DNA of 15,189 nt from Patescibacteria group bacterium (GTDB lineage: Bacteria > Patescibacteriota > Patescibacteriia > UBA1558 > GWA2-36-10): positions 1 through 15,189 of the forward strand of contig JAUPVE010000003.1 of the NCBI GenBank assembly GCA_030917205.1. Reading direction: 5' to 3'. The notes beneath the pieces were generated by a model. It made no database searches and was not told where the DNA came from. It saw only the letters and a list, made by a program, of their open reading frames with translations. This document shows positions 1 to 6,693 of this stretch, piece after piece. Position 1 is the first letter of the stretch; every line of letters begins with the position of its first letter. The position numbers were made by a program, and so were the translations under genes.

Positions 1-218
1 TACTCAAAGTCATCATTGATAATTTCAAAGGCGGACCAGTGGGCTTGAACACTCTAGCCGCTGCTGTCCAAGAAGAAGCTGGTACTATAGAGGAAATCAT
101 CGAACCCTATCTCATGCAACTCGGGTTTTTGGCACGTACTGCCAAAGGCCGAGTAGCCACACCACGGACCTATGAATATTTTGGTCTCGCAGTCCCAGAG
201 GATGGGAAGTTGTTTTAG
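1..218 (+). CDS. ruvB: Holliday junction branch-migration helicase RuvB, C-terminal part (5' truncated by window)
   Basis: Read from base 3, the frame gives 71 codons ending in TAG at 216-218. It contains the winged-helix DNA-binding end of RuvB: the [13 protein letters not shown] segment, the [19 protein letters not shown] segment and the short tail after TPRTYEYFG are characteristic. RuvB is the hexameric AAA+ motor that, with RuvA, drives branch migration of Holliday junctions during recombinational repair. The ATPase core lies before the window. The next gene starts 15 bases after the stop on the same strand, so the two may be co-transcribed. The stop looks natural, since the C-terminal length after the GRVAT segment is normal for the family. 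Confidence 0.93.
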   Translation, partial: LKVIIDNFKGGPVGLNTLAAAVQEEAGTIEEIIEPYLMQLGFLARTAKGRVATPRTYEYFGLAVPEDGKLF

Positions 219-233
219 ATATTTAAAAATAAT

Positions 234-800
234 ATGAAAAAACGTGTCTTTTTAATTCATGGCTGGGACGGTTCTCCTGATAAAGGGTGGCGACCGTGGC
301 TTAAAAAAGAATTGGAAGCTAATGGTTTTGAAGTCCAGGCTTTAGCTTTACCAAACCCCAGAACACCAGAACTTCAAACTTGGTTAGACCATATTAATAA
401 TAGTGTTGGTCAACTAGACAATCAATGTTATTTTGTTTGCCACAGTTTAGGTAATATCACCATTTTACGCTATTTAGAAAGCTTAGCCGTTGAAAAAAAG
501 ATTGGCGGAGTAGTGATGGTAGCTGGTTTTTGTTCTAATTTAGGTTATAAAGAATTAGCAAGTTTTTTCCCTAATCAAGGTTGGCTAGATTGGGATAAAA
601 TAAAAAGCCATTGTGATAAATTTGTTGCCATACATTCGGACAATGATCCCTTTGTTTCCACTCATTATGGTGAAGAGCTTTTTCAAAAATACTTGGGGGC
701 TAAATATATTTTAGAGCACGACAAAAAACATTTTGGTGATAATGATAATATTACAGAATTACCATCAGCCTTAGAGGCCATTTTAGAAATGACTAAATAA
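234..800 (+). CDS. RBBP9/YdeN-type serine alpha/beta hydrolase
   Basis: This 188-residue protein looks like a small cytoplasmic alpha/beta hydrolase of the RBBP9/YdeN group. The first strand is VFLIHGWDG (residues 5-13). The nucleophile elbow CHSLGN puts Ser at 71, the acid is probably Asp138 in HSDNDPF, and the catalytic His is 166 in KKHFG. There is no signal peptide. Family members are carboxylesterases or peptidase-like hydrolases whose natural substrates are mostly unknown, so no substrate is assigned. The ATG at 234 is preceded by AT-rich sequence (AAAAATAAT) with no SD, as for most genes here. It is the first of two hydrolases of this type; the second starts at 1329 and is only distantly similar. 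Confidence 0.85.
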   Translation: MKKRVFLIHGWDGSPDKGWRPWLKKELEANGFEVQALALPNPRTPELQTWLDHINNSVGQLDNQCYFVCHSLGNITILRYLESLAVEKKIGGVVMVAGFCSNLGYKELASFFPNQGWLDWDKIKSHCDKFVAIHSDNDPFVSTHYGEELFQKYLGAKYILEHDKKHFGDNDNITELPSALEAILEMTK

Positions 801-803
801 TAA

Positions 804-851
804 TATGCCAAAACCTCAAATACTTTTTATTCACGGCGGAATGACCTTTAA
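804..851 (+). repeat. 48-bp direct repeat, upstream copy
   Basis: Positions 804-851 match 1328-1375 base for base, while the flanking bases on both sides differ. The repeat covers the first 15 codons of the hydrolase gene that starts at 1329, plus one base on each side of that stretch. The two copies are 524 bp apart and bracket the Nudix gene. Identity this strict in protein-coding sequence means a recent duplication, an insertion event, or an assembly join between strain variants. Confidence 0.95.
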
Positions 852-858
852 TAAATAA
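805..858 (+). pseudogene. Truncated 5' remnant of the alpha/beta hydrolase gene at 1329
   Basis: An ATG at 805 opens the same reading frame as the hydrolase at 1329 (MPKPQILFIHGGMTF), then leaves the shared sequence and meets TAA at 856-858 after 17 codons. This looks like the original start of the downstream hydrolase, cut off when the Nudix segment arrived, with the complete gene rebuilt by the second repeat copy. The ATG lies 4 bases after the preceding stop (TAA-TAAT-ATG), the same tight spacing seen between other genes in this run. That suggests 805 was the original start position. It is unlikely to make a functional product. Confidence 0.75.
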
Positions 859-866
859 GATTGAAT

Positions 867-1304
867 ATGTTTAAACTAGGTGCATTTGGGATAATTATCG
901 ATAATCAAGACAGAGTTTTACTTTGTCATCGCCGTGATTATGATCTTTGGAATTTACCAGGCGGCAAAGTAGAGGATGGTGAGAGCCCTTGGGAGGCGGT
1001 AGTAAGAGAGGTTCAAGAAGAGACTGGCCTGAAAGTAGAAATAGTTCATTTATCAGGAATATACAGTAAACCAGATAAAAATGAAGTAGTATTTTCATTT
1101 GTTTGTAAGATTTTAGCTGGAGACATAACTTTAAATGACGAGGCAGATAAAATTGAATATTTTATTTTGGATAAAATACCAAACAATACTTCTCCCAAGC
1201 AAGTAGAGCGTATTAAAGATTATTTTGCTGATAAAAATAAAATATTTTTTAAAATACAAAGTGGTCCGTCATCTATTGATTTGATTAAACAGGGAAAAAT
1301 ATAA
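867..1304 (+). CDS. Nudix (MutT-like) hydrolase, inserted between the 48-bp repeats
   Basis: The 145-residue protein carries a perfect Nudix box, G-x5-E-x7-R-E-V-x-E-E-x-G-L, at about residues 33-55 (GGKVEDGE ... REVQEETGL). The glutamates of REVQEE bind the catalytic divalent metal. Nudix enzymes hydrolyse nucleoside diphosphates linked to another group, for example oxidised dNTPs, NDP-sugars or ADP-ribose. The preceding LWNLPGG is common in MutT-like members, but the substrate cannot be read from the sequence. I take the ATG at 867; a TTG at 861 would add only two residues. There is no SD. The gene lies wholly inside the segment bounded by the 48-bp repeat, so it looks like the cargo of that rearrangement. 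Confidence 0.88.
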   Translation: MFKLGAFGIIIDNQDRVLLCHRRDYDLWNLPGGKVEDGESPWEAVVREVQEETGLKVEIVHLSGIYSKPDKNEVVFSFVCKILAGDITLNDEADKIEYFILDKIPNNTSPKQVERIKDYFADKNKIFFKIQSGPSSIDLIKQGKI

Positions 1305-1327
1305 AAAATAATAAAATTATGTAAAAC

Positions 1328-1375
1328 TATGCCAAAACCTCAAATACTTTTTATTCACGGCGGAATGACCTTTAA
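1328..1375 (+). repeat. 48-bp direct repeat, downstream copy
   Basis: Identical to 804-851. This copy forms the start of the intact hydrolase gene, from its ATG at 1329. Confidence 0.95.
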
Positions 1376-1943
1376 GACTAAGAAGGACTATTTAAATTTT
1401 TTAAAAAAACGCCCCATATCTATAGAGAAAAAAATTAAATGGCACCAAGATTTTTTGGATAAAGAGCTGGGTAAAAAATTTGAGATTATTAGACCGCAAA
1501 TGCCTCTCAAGGAGAATGCTACCTATCAAGAATGGGCAATACATCTTGAAAGGTTTTTTCCGTATTTAAGACATGATTTAATTTTAATAGGCACATCTTT
1601 GGGCGGTATATTTTTAGCTAAATACTTGTCAGAGTATAAGTTTCCTAAAAGATTATTGTCAGTTTATTTAGTTTGTACGCCTTTTGATGGGTATACTCCT
1701 GGAGAGGATCTAGTAAACGGTTTTGCTCTAAAATACGACTTGTCACTTTTAGAAAAAAATACTAAAAATTTGTATTTATTGTTTTCTGAAAAAGATGATG
1801 TGGTACCAGTAGAACAAGCTGAAAAATATCGAGCTAAACTTAAAAAAGCTAAGATTATAATTTATAAAAATATCAAGGGACATTTTCAAGTGGCTAAGTT
1901 TCCGGAAATTGTTAAGTTGATAAAAAGTGATTTGAAGAAATAA
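1329..1943 (+). CDS. Alpha/beta hydrolase, RBBP9-like
   Basis: A 204-residue cytoplasmic serine hydrolase of the same broad type as the gene at 234. It starts with the strand QILFIHGG (residues 5-12). The nucleophile elbow is GTSLGG with Ser90, the acid is Asp156 or Asp157 in SEKDDVVP, and the catalytic His is 185 in KGHF. The full triad is present, so an active enzyme is likely; the substrate is unknown. A lysine-rich segment of about 30 residues (13-45) after the first strand is longer than in the gene at 234. The first 15 codons are duplicated at 805-851. Only one base separates the stop from the next ATG, which points to an operon. Confidence 0.82.
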   Translation: MPKPQILFIHGGMTFKTKKDYLNFLKKRPISIEKKIKWHQDFLDKELGKKFEIIRPQMPLKENATYQEWAIHLERFFPYLRHDLILIGTSLGGIFLAKYLSEYKFPKRLLSVYLVCTPFDGYTPGEDLVNGFALKYDLSLLEKNTKNLYLLFSEKDDVVPVEQAEKYRAKLKKAKIIIYKNIKGHFQVAKFPEIVKLIKSDLKK

Positions 1944-1944
1944 T

Positions 1945-2277
1945 ATGAACCAGGAACTATCTCCAGAACCATACAAGCGAAACGAAGCTGAACAAAAAAG
2001 CTTAGACCTTTTTCATGAGGGTCAAGCTTTGACTGCTAGCGGAGAGGTAGAGAATGCTTTAGCTAAAATTGAGGAAAGCTTGGCATTGGCTAGAAACAAT
2101 AATGATCCAGAGTGGACAGCGTATTTAGAGGGCACAGTAGCCTATCTCAATAGTGATTTGGAAAAATTACAGTCTTTAGTAGATAGGGCTGGAGCTAATA
2201 ATGTCACTTTGACGCGTCTAGCTAAGGGCTTAGAAGCTAGAGGAGCGGTGGATTATAAAGAGGATTATTATAAATAA
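1945..2277 (+). CDS. Small TPR-like helical protein
   Basis: A 110-residue soluble, acidic, helical protein. Residues about 18-52 (SLDLFHEGQALTASGEVENA followed by a LAKIEESLALA helix) have the small-residue spacing of a tetratricopeptide repeat helix pair. The second half (DPEWTAYLEGTVAYL and onwards) looks like a further degenerate helix pair. TPR modules bind other proteins, but no partner can be named. It lies one base after the hydrolase stop and one base before the next ATG, so it is almost certainly translated from the same message. No SD is present; the start is TAAT-ATG. Confidence 0.7.
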   Translation: MNQELSPEPYKRNEAEQKSLDLFHEGQALTASGEVENALAKIEESLALARNNNDPEWTAYLEGTVAYLNSDLEKLQSLVDRAGANNVTLTRLAKGLEARGAVDYKEDYYK

Positions 2278-2278
2278 T

Positions 2279-2623
2279 ATGAGGGTTTTAAAAGAATTAT
2301 TAGAAGCAATTATTTTATTTTTTGTTTGTGTTCTTGCTATAGCTTACCTCAACTATAATAGTCTTTTGTTGGCCTTAGCTTTTTTGTTTATTACCATTTT
2401 AATTTTCTTAAAATGGCATACTAAGGAAGATGTGGCTTACTATCTAACAGCTTTTATCATCGGTCCCATCGGAGAAAGTCTTACCATTTATTATGGTGCT
2501 TGGTATTACACTAACCCAACATTATTTGGCTTACCAATTTGGGCGCCTATGGCTTGGGGTGCCGCTGTGACAATTATTCGTCGTATCTCTATGATTGTCT
2601 TGAATTTTACTCGTAAGGATTAA
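2279..2623 (+). CDS. Small four-helix integral membrane protein, function unknown
   Basis: The 114 residues contain about four hydrophobic segments: residues 10-25, 29-46, 53-75 and 84-106. Conserved-looking features are IIGPIGE in the third helix, followed by YYGAWYYTNP, and LPIWAPMAWG entering the fourth. This pattern of a buried Gly-Glu, G-x-W-x-Y-x-x-P and P-x-W-x-P-x-x-W-G recalls small uncharacterised membrane families such as DUF2878-type proteins, but I cannot assign it firmly. Charged residues lie at both ends. It sits one base after the TPR-like gene and closes the tight run that began at 1329. Confidence 0.65.
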   Translation: MRVLKELLEAIILFFVCVLAIAYLNYNSLLLALAFLFITILIFLKWHTKEDVAYYLTAFIIGPIGESLTIYYGAWYYTNPTLFGLPIWAPMAWGAAVTIIRRISMIVLNFTRKD

Positions 2624-2647
2624 GTGGTTTTTGATATACAAATTGAA

Positions 2648-2653
2648 TATAAT
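2648..2653 (+). promoter_or_regulatory. Possible -10 element ahead of the second Nudix gene
   Basis: TATAAT lies 11 bases before the ATG at 2665 in a 41-base gap, the widest gap in this run of genes. The best -35 at a 17-base spacing is TGGTTT (2625-2630), which is weak. A start here would give a very short leader or leaderless message. Confidence 0.35.
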
Positions 2654-2664
2654 AATTTTAAAAT

Positions 2665-3093
2665 ATGAAAAAAGGTTTTGATTATACGGGAGTTAGTATT
2701 AGTTACTTTTGTCATGATGGTAAAGGTAATTTTTTGATGGCCAAAAGGTCAAATAATTGTCGTGATGAGCATGGCAGGTGGGATCAGGGTGGAGGTGGTT
2801 TAGAGTTTAATGATACTGTCTTGGGGACTCTGAAAAAAGAAATTCAGGAAGAATATTGCACTGATGTTTTGGAATATGAATTTCTAGGCTACCGTGATGT
2901 ACATCGTGAGCACGAGGGACAAAAAACCCATTGGGTGGCTTTAGATTTTAAAGTATTAGTAGATAGAGATAAAGTCAAAAATGGAGAGCCTCATAAATTT
3001 GATGATTTAGGGTGGTTTACTTTGGGTAATTTACCCGAGCCACTGCACTCTCAATTTCTTAATGCTTTGGCACTTTATAAAGATAAGTTGTAA
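2665..3093 (+). CDS. Nudix hydrolase with a divergent Nudix box
   Basis: A 142-residue Nudix-fold protein. WDQGGGGLEFND leads into a box at residues 44-66 in which the metal-binding core KEIQEE (58-63) is kept. The first box glutamate is Asp50, the usual Arg is Lys58, and the usual Gly after EE is Cys65. The WD-GGGG-LEF lead-in and the following HWVALDFKVL strand fit the fold well. The glutamates needed for metal binding remain, so activity is plausible; the substrate is unknown. It is not a recent duplicate of the Nudix gene at 867: outside the box they share little. The gap to the next chosen ATG is four bases. Confidence 0.8.
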   Translation: MKKGFDYTGVSISYFCHDGKGNFLMAKRSNNCRDEHGRWDQGGGGLEFNDTVLGTLKKEIQEEYCTDVLEYEFLGYRDVHREHEGQKTHWVALDFKVLVDRDKVKNGEPHKFDDLGWFTLGNLPEPLHSQFLNALALYKDKL

Positions 3094-3097
3094 GTAT

Positions 3098-3451
3098 ATG
3101 GCTTTTGAAAATATACCCAGTGAAATTAACTATAAAGAATTATTAGATTTTAAGAGAGTCGAGACTAATGATGATTTGCGGGGTACCTGGTGCTTTGCGG
3201 TGAGTAAAAATTATACTATTTTTTTGACCGCCTCTACACATCAGCGTTTGTTTGATAATTATGGAGTAGATCCTGACCAGACTTTGACTGAGGGTTATGT
3301 ACATTTTGATGGCGATCATCAGATAAAAAATATAGATTTTAAAGATTATGGATATCAGCCTACACCTGGATTCGATGCTTCTCAGGCAGATTTACAGAGA
3401 TTACAAAAAGCTATCGAAGAAGTGATTAGGGAAAAATTAGTCAGTAAATAA
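3098..3451 (+). CDS. Hypothetical protein, 117 residues
   Basis: I do not recognise this protein. I choose the ATG at 3098 (MAFENIPSEI), 4 bases after the Nudix stop. The frame is open back to an ATG at 3062, but that start would overlap the Nudix gene and add a tail that fits poorly. The protein is soluble, acidic, and mixed alpha/beta: an aromatic strand-like middle (GTWCFAVSKNYTIFLTAS), a YGYQPTPGFD turn and a C-terminal amphipathic helix (QADLQRLQKAIEEVIREKL). No catalytic motif is obvious. Tight spacing on both sides (4 bases to queH) puts it in the same transcription unit. Confidence 0.6.
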   Translation: MAFENIPSEINYKELLDFKRVETNDDLRGTWCFAVSKNYTIFLTASTHQRLFDNYGVDPDQTLTEGYVHFDGDHQIKNIDFKDYGYQPTPGFDASQADLQRLQKAIEEVIREKLVSK

Positions 3452-3455
3452 ATTA

Positions 3456-4001
3456 ATGAAATCAAAATTACTTCTGCACGCTTGTTGCGCGCCTTGCTCA
3501 ATCTATGTTTTACAAAAATTGTCAGCTGACTATGAGGTGACAATTTATTTTTATGATCCAAATATTCATCCGCGAGTAGAGTATAACAAGCGTCGCGATG
3601 AGCTGAAAAAATATGCCGATAAATTACGTCTAGATTTTGTAGAGGGGCCATATGACAGTGCTCATTGGCTAGAGCGTACTAAGGGCTTGGAGGACGAGCC
3701 AGAAAAGGGCAAAAGATGCGAAGTATGTTTTGATATCCGTTTAGCAGAATCTGCGCGCTATGCCAAGGAAAATGGTTTTGACTATTGGACTACAGTTTTA
3801 TCAATCAGTCCACACAAGAGCGCTGAGCAGATTAATAGGATAGGCACAAGGATTGCTGATATTGTGGGCTTGCCATTTATCACGGCTGATTGGAAGAAAA
3901 ATGAGGGTTTCAAAATAGCCAGTCAGTTATCAAAAGAGGAAAATTTTTACAGACAAGATTATTGTGGGTGTGTTTATTCCAAAAATAATAAAAGCGTCTA
4001 G
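3456..4001 (+). CDS. queH: Epoxyqueuosine reductase QueH
   Basis: This 181-residue protein matches QueH (formerly DUF208), the iron-dependent, non-cobalamin enzyme that reduces epoxyqueuosine to queuosine at the wobble position of GUN-anticodon tRNAs. The signature cysteines are all present: HACCAPCS (Cys10, Cys11, Cys14), RCEVC (Cys88, Cys91) and the C-terminal YRQDYCGC (Cys170, Cys172). The family uses such cysteines for an iron-sulfur cluster, a mononuclear iron site and a redox pair. YDPNIHPRVEYNKRRDEL and the TVLSISPHKS loop also fit. Length is normal. The partner gene queA follows on the same strand after 237 bases occupied by two palindromic elements. The ATG at 3456 has no SD. Confidence 0.93.
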   Translation: MKSKLLLHACCAPCSIYVLQKLSADYEVTIYFYDPNIHPRVEYNKRRDELKKYADKLRLDFVEGPYDSAHWLERTKGLEDEPEKGKRCEVCFDIRLAESARYAKENGFDYWTTVLSISPHKSAEQINRIGTRIADIVGLPFITADWKKNEGFKIASQLSKEENFYRQDYCGCVYSKNNKSV

Positions 4002-4003
4002 TG

Positions 4004-4116
4004 GTCATTCTGGAGGCCATGAGAGTAGGCGAATGGCCGATAGAATCTAAAAGTCTAAATTAATACTGTGGATTCTATCGCTACTGGAGCTTAAGCTCGG
4101 TCCGCTCCAGAATGAC
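4004..4116. repeat. Palindromic element with 12-bp inverted ends (GTCATTCTGGAG type)
   Basis: The ends GTCATTCTGGAG (4004-4015) and CTCCAGAATGAC (4105-4116) are perfect inverted repeats. Inside, CGATAGAATC (4038-4047) pairs with GATTCTATCG (4071-4080), and GAGC-TTAA-GCTC forms a small hairpin near 4087-4098. It begins 3 bases after the queH stop. It has no coding potential, and looks like a REP- or MITE-like dispersed element rather than a terminator, as there is no U-tract. Confidence 0.8.
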
Positions 4117-4126
4117 GTAAGTCCGG

Positions 4127-4226
4127 CGTCATTGCGAGCGATCCGCCAGCTGGCGGAGAGCGTGGCAATCCATTAGCTTGTAGATTGCTTCGTCGTCGAG
4201 CTAAGCTCGACGTCCTCGCAATGACG
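4127..4226. repeat. Palindromic element with 12-bp inverted ends (CGTCATTGCGAG type)
   Basis: CGTCATTGCGAG (4127-4138) pairs with CTCGCAATGACG (4215-4226). Internal hairpins are the perfect 16-bp palindrome at 4142-4157 (TCCGCCAG/CTGGCGGA), GCAATC (4165-4170) with GATTGC (4183-4188), and TCGAGCT/AGCTCGA (4196-4210). Elements with CGTCATTGCGAG ends and an internal GGCAATC/GATTGC pair are, from general knowledge, dispersed in many unrelated bacterial genomes. It lies only 10 bp from the element at 4004 and 12 bp before the queA start. Confidence 0.85.
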
Positions 4227-4238
4227 TAATAGAAATAT

Positions 4239-5291
4239 ATGAACATAAAATTATTTGATTATCATTTACCAGCTGAGCTTATTGCTCAAAAACCGATTAG
4301 TCCGCGTGATCATTCGCGCTTGTTTGTTTTTGACAGCTCGAGTAAAAAAATACAGCATAAGCATTTTTATGATTTAGCTGATATGCTAGGTGCTGATGAT
4401 GTTTTGGTGCTCAATGAAACTAAAGTTTTCCCAGCCCGTCTTAAAGCCAAGAAAAAAACTGGCGGCATTTTAGAAATATTTTTGTTGCAAGAAATAGCGA
4501 CCGATAGCTACCAAGTAATGATCGGCGGTCGGCGCTTTAATGTTGGTGATAAAATAGATTTTGCTAGGAATTTTTCTGGTCATTTCATAAAACAAGAAAA
4601 AGACAATATTTGGCAGATCAAGTTTAATGTCTCAGGCCGGACCTTGGACAAAAAAATAGAGGAGTATGGACAGACGCCCTTACCACCATATATCAAAGCC
4701 AAAGATACTAGGGTTGTCCGCCAGCTTTATCAGACTACCTATGCCAAAAACAGAGGATCAGTAGCGGCGCCGACCGCCGGACTACATTTTACTCCTCAGC
4801 TCTTAAAAAAATTAGAAAAAAAAGATGTGCAAATATTCAAGGTCACTCTCCATGTGGGCCTGGGCACCTTTGCACCAGTGACTGCTACTGATATTACTCA
4901 GCATCATATCCACAAAGAGTGGGTAGAGATAGATCCTCAGACAGCCAAAGCTTTGAATACTTTGAAAAAACAAGGTAAGAACATTATTGCTGTCGGCACT
5001 ACTTCGGCTCGTAGTCTAGAAGCCATGAGTGATGCTAGTGGCAAGCTGCAGAGCGGTGCCAAGTGGGTGGATATTTATATTTATCCTGGCTACAAGTATC
5101 GCTTTGTCGATGAGTTGATTACCAATTTTCATTTACCCAAGAGTTCGCTATTATTCATGGTATCGGCACTTGCTACTAGGCCAGCTATCATGGATTGCTA
5201 TAAGCTAGCAATTAAAAAAAAGTATCGCTTTTTCTCTTTTGGGGATGCGATGTATATTAAGCATTCGTCTACGAGGATAAAATCCGAGTAG
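4239..5291 (+). CDS. queA: tRNA preQ1(34) S-adenosylmethionine ribosyltransferase-isomerase QueA
   Basis: A 350-residue QueA, the enzyme that transfers and isomerises the ribosyl part of S-adenosylmethionine onto 7-aminomethyl-7-deazaguanine in tRNA to give epoxyqueuosine. Diagnostic segments are FDYHLPAELIAQKP at the N-terminus, VLNETKVFPARL (about 58-69), QTPLPPYIK, GSVAAPTAGLHFT (about 173-185), HVGLGTF, VGTTSARSLE and TNFHLPKSSLL near the C-terminus. With queH upstream it covers the last two steps of queuosine synthesis; tgt, which inserts preQ1, is not in the window. Family members usually end soon after the FSYGDAM segment. Here FSFGDAMYI is followed by about ten extra residues encoded by a palindrome (5257-5305). 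There is no SD. Confidence 0.95.
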   Translation: MNIKLFDYHLPAELIAQKPISPRDHSRLFVFDSSSKKIQHKHFYDLADMLGADDVLVLNETKVFPARLKAKKKTGGILEIFLLQEIATDSYQVMIGGRRFNVGDKIDFARNFSGHFIKQEKDNIWQIKFNVSGRTLDKKIEEYGQTPLPPYIKAKDTRVVRQLYQTTYAKNRGSVAAPTAGLHFTPQLLKKLEKKDVQIFKVTLHVGLGTFAPVTATDITQHHIHKEWVEIDPQTAKALNTLKKQGKNIIAVGTTSARSLEAMSDASGKLQSGAKWVDIYIYPGYKYRFVDELITNFHLPKSSLLFMVSALATRPAIMDCYKLAIKKKYRFFSFGDAMYIKHSSTRIKSE

Positions 5292-5305
5292 CTACGAATG
5301 CTTAA
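5257..5305. repeat. Palindrome overlapping the 3' end of queA
   Basis: TTAAGCATTCGT (5257-5268) and ACGAATGCTTAA (5294-5305) are a perfect 12-bp inverted repeat. Inside, CTACGAGGAT (5269-5278) pairs with ATCCGAGTAG (5282-5291) with two mismatches, leaving a 3-base loop. It encodes the last residues and the TAG stop of QueA, so it may be an element inserted at the gene end. It lacks a U-tract. Confidence 0.75.
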
Positions 5306-5347
5306 CCCCGTGCCAAGCAAGCGAAGCGACGCTTTGGCGGCGGGGTT
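5304..5347. repeat. GC-rich hairpin downstream of queA
   Basis: AACCCCG (5304-5310) pairs with CGGGGTT (5341-5347). The stem continues imperfectly inward through GCCAAG (5312-5317) with CTTTGGC (5332-5338). It directly abuts the preceding palindrome and has no U-tract, so it looks like a dispersed palindromic element rather than the terminator itself. Confidence 0.65.
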
Positions 5348-5367
5348 ACGACCAATAGCCAATAAAC

Positions 5368-5400
5368 AAACACTATCACCTGGTTGGCGATAGTGTTTTT
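5368..5400 (+). terminator. Intrinsic terminator after queA
   Basis: AAACACTATC (5368-5377) pairs perfectly with GATAGTGTTT (5389-5398) around an 11-base loop, and the T run continues to 5400. It lies between the convergent genes queA and ychF. The A-rich start of the stem means it could also work in the other direction for ychF. Confidence 0.8.
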
Positions 5401-5589
5401 AATAAACTTCCATGCTATGGTATTCAATTGTCTTTTTTTCAAGCTTAGCCGTCAAGGACAACTATTATTTTTTTAATTTATCCTGCTATGTGTATAGCGG
5501 GGATGTTTTAGTTATACCTCATGGTTGCTCAAAAGTGTCTAATGAACCATCAACAAGGTTATTATAGCATAAAAATAGTTTAGAAAAAA
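5401..5589. other. AT-rich intergenic stretch between convergent genes
   Basis: No open frame of note. CCTGCTAT (5482-5489) and ATAGCGGG (5494-5501) form an 8-bp hairpin with a GTGT loop, followed on the + strand by GATGTTTT, a weak terminator-like arrangement. ATGGTT (5521-5526) and AACCAT (5544-5549) could form another stem. I see no RNA gene that I can support. Confidence 0.4.
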
Positions 5590-6651
5590 TTAATTGAAGT
5601 GGAAGTGCACGGTATCTCCATCTTTGATTTCATACTCCTTACCTTCCATACGGATCAGGCCTTTTTCTTTGGCTTGGTTCCAGCCACCACAGGTGATGAT
5701 ATCTTGCCAGTTGACTACTTCGGCGCGGATAAAGCCTTTTTCAAAATCAGTATGGATGACGCCAGCTGCTTGGGGGGCTTTGGTGTCCTTGGTCACTGTC
5801 CAAGCCTTGCTCTCCATAGGCCCAGTAGTGATGAAGGTGATGAGGCCTAGTAGCTTATAGCTGGCTTGGATGAGTGAATCTAAGCCGCTTTTTTTGATAC
5901 CTAGTTCAGTGAGATATTCTTGGGCTTCTTCGGGACTCAAGTCCGCTAGCTCGGCTTCAATTTTGGCACAGACAGTGATAGCGTTGTCTGGTAAATTCAA
6001 ATCTTTATCAACGGCATTTTCATCAATGTTGTATAGATAGATTATAGGTTTTAAAGTCAGAGGATTTAAAATTTTTAAAATTTTGTATTCTTCTTCAGTC
6101 CAGCTTTCTTGATTTAAGAGCTGGTTATTTTCGAGCATAGTACAAGCTTTTTCCAAAACAATTTTTTCTTGATCAAGAGTTTTTTCGTAAGTGCCCTTCA
6201 TTTGCCCAATCACTTTTTTCAAATATTTGCTCAAGCTATCTAGGTCAGAAAGTATCAATTCTAAATTGATGATTTGCTTGTCATACTCTGGGTCTATATT
6301 CCCATGGACATGGATGACATTGCCATCAGAAAAATTTCTGATCACCTGGACGATGGCATCAACCTCTCGTATGTTAGCTAAAAATTTATTACCCAAACCT
6401 TGACCCTCACTAGCACCTTTGACTAGGCCAGCAATATCAACAAACTCTATAGTAGTTGGTACAACTTTTTCCGAATTAGAAATTTTCGCTAGTTGGTCTA
6501 GGCGATTATCAGGTACTGCTACTACTCCGACATTGGGATCAATGGTGCAGAAGGGGTAGTTGGCAATATCTACTTTATTTTTGGTCAGGGCCTTGAAAAT
6601 GGTTGATTTTCCTACATTTGGCAGACCTACAATTCCTAATGAAAATGACAT
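5590..6651 (-). CDS. ychF: Redox-regulated ribosome-binding ATPase YchF (Obg-like)
   Basis: A 353-residue YchF, close to the usual length of about 363. The P-loop is GLPNVGKS (residues 9-16), followed by the [10 protein letters not shown] switch region and [20 protein letters not shown] (71-90). The NIDE motif (208-211) replaces the guanine-specifying NKxD of true GTPases, the hallmark that makes this family prefer ATP. The C-terminal TGS domain runs from about 270 to the end ([31 protein letters not shown]). It binds 70S ribosomes and has been linked to translation and stress responses. It follows the small gene at 6993-6694 by 42 AT-rich bases containing AAAGTTA-type short tandem repeats. 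There is no SD; the start context is AAAATATT-ATG. Confidence 0.96.
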   Translation of the reverse strand: MSFSLGIVGLPNVGKSTIFKALTKNKVDIANYPFCTIDPNVGVVAVPDNRLDQLAKISNSEKVVPTTIEFVDIAGLVKGASEGQGLGNKFLANIREVDAIVQVIRNFSDGNVIHVHGNIDPEYDKQIINLELILSDLDSLSKYLKKVIGQMKGTYEKTLDQEKIVLEKACTMLENNQLLNQESWTEEEYKILKILNPLTLKPIIYLYNIDENAVDKDLNLPDNAITVCAKIEAELADLSPEEAQEYLTELGIKKSGLDSLIQASYKLLGLITFITTGPMESKAWTVTKDTKAPQAAGVIHTDFEKGFIRAEVVNWQDIITCGGWNQAKEKGLIRMEGKEYEIKDGDTVHFHFN

Positions 6652-6693
6652 AATATTTTAGTAGAAAGTATAAAGTTAAAAGTTAGAAAGTTT

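Noticed and set aside
861..866. TTG start for the first Nudix gene, two codons before the ATG
   Set aside because: The ATG at 867 has the usual AAT-ATG context of this window and the added residues are not part of the fold.
3062..3097. ATG at 3062 as the start of the 117-residue orphan
   Set aside because: It would overlap the upstream Nudix gene by 32 bases. The ATG at 3098 gives the short gap seen between the other genes in this run.
4004..4226. CRISPR array or tandem repeat
   Set aside because: The repeats are inverted, not direct, and there is no regular repeat-spacer pattern.
5594..5860. Plus-strand open frames opposite the ychF 3' end
   Set aside because: They are antisense shadows of a clearly conserved gene, without their own start signals or recognisable protein features.
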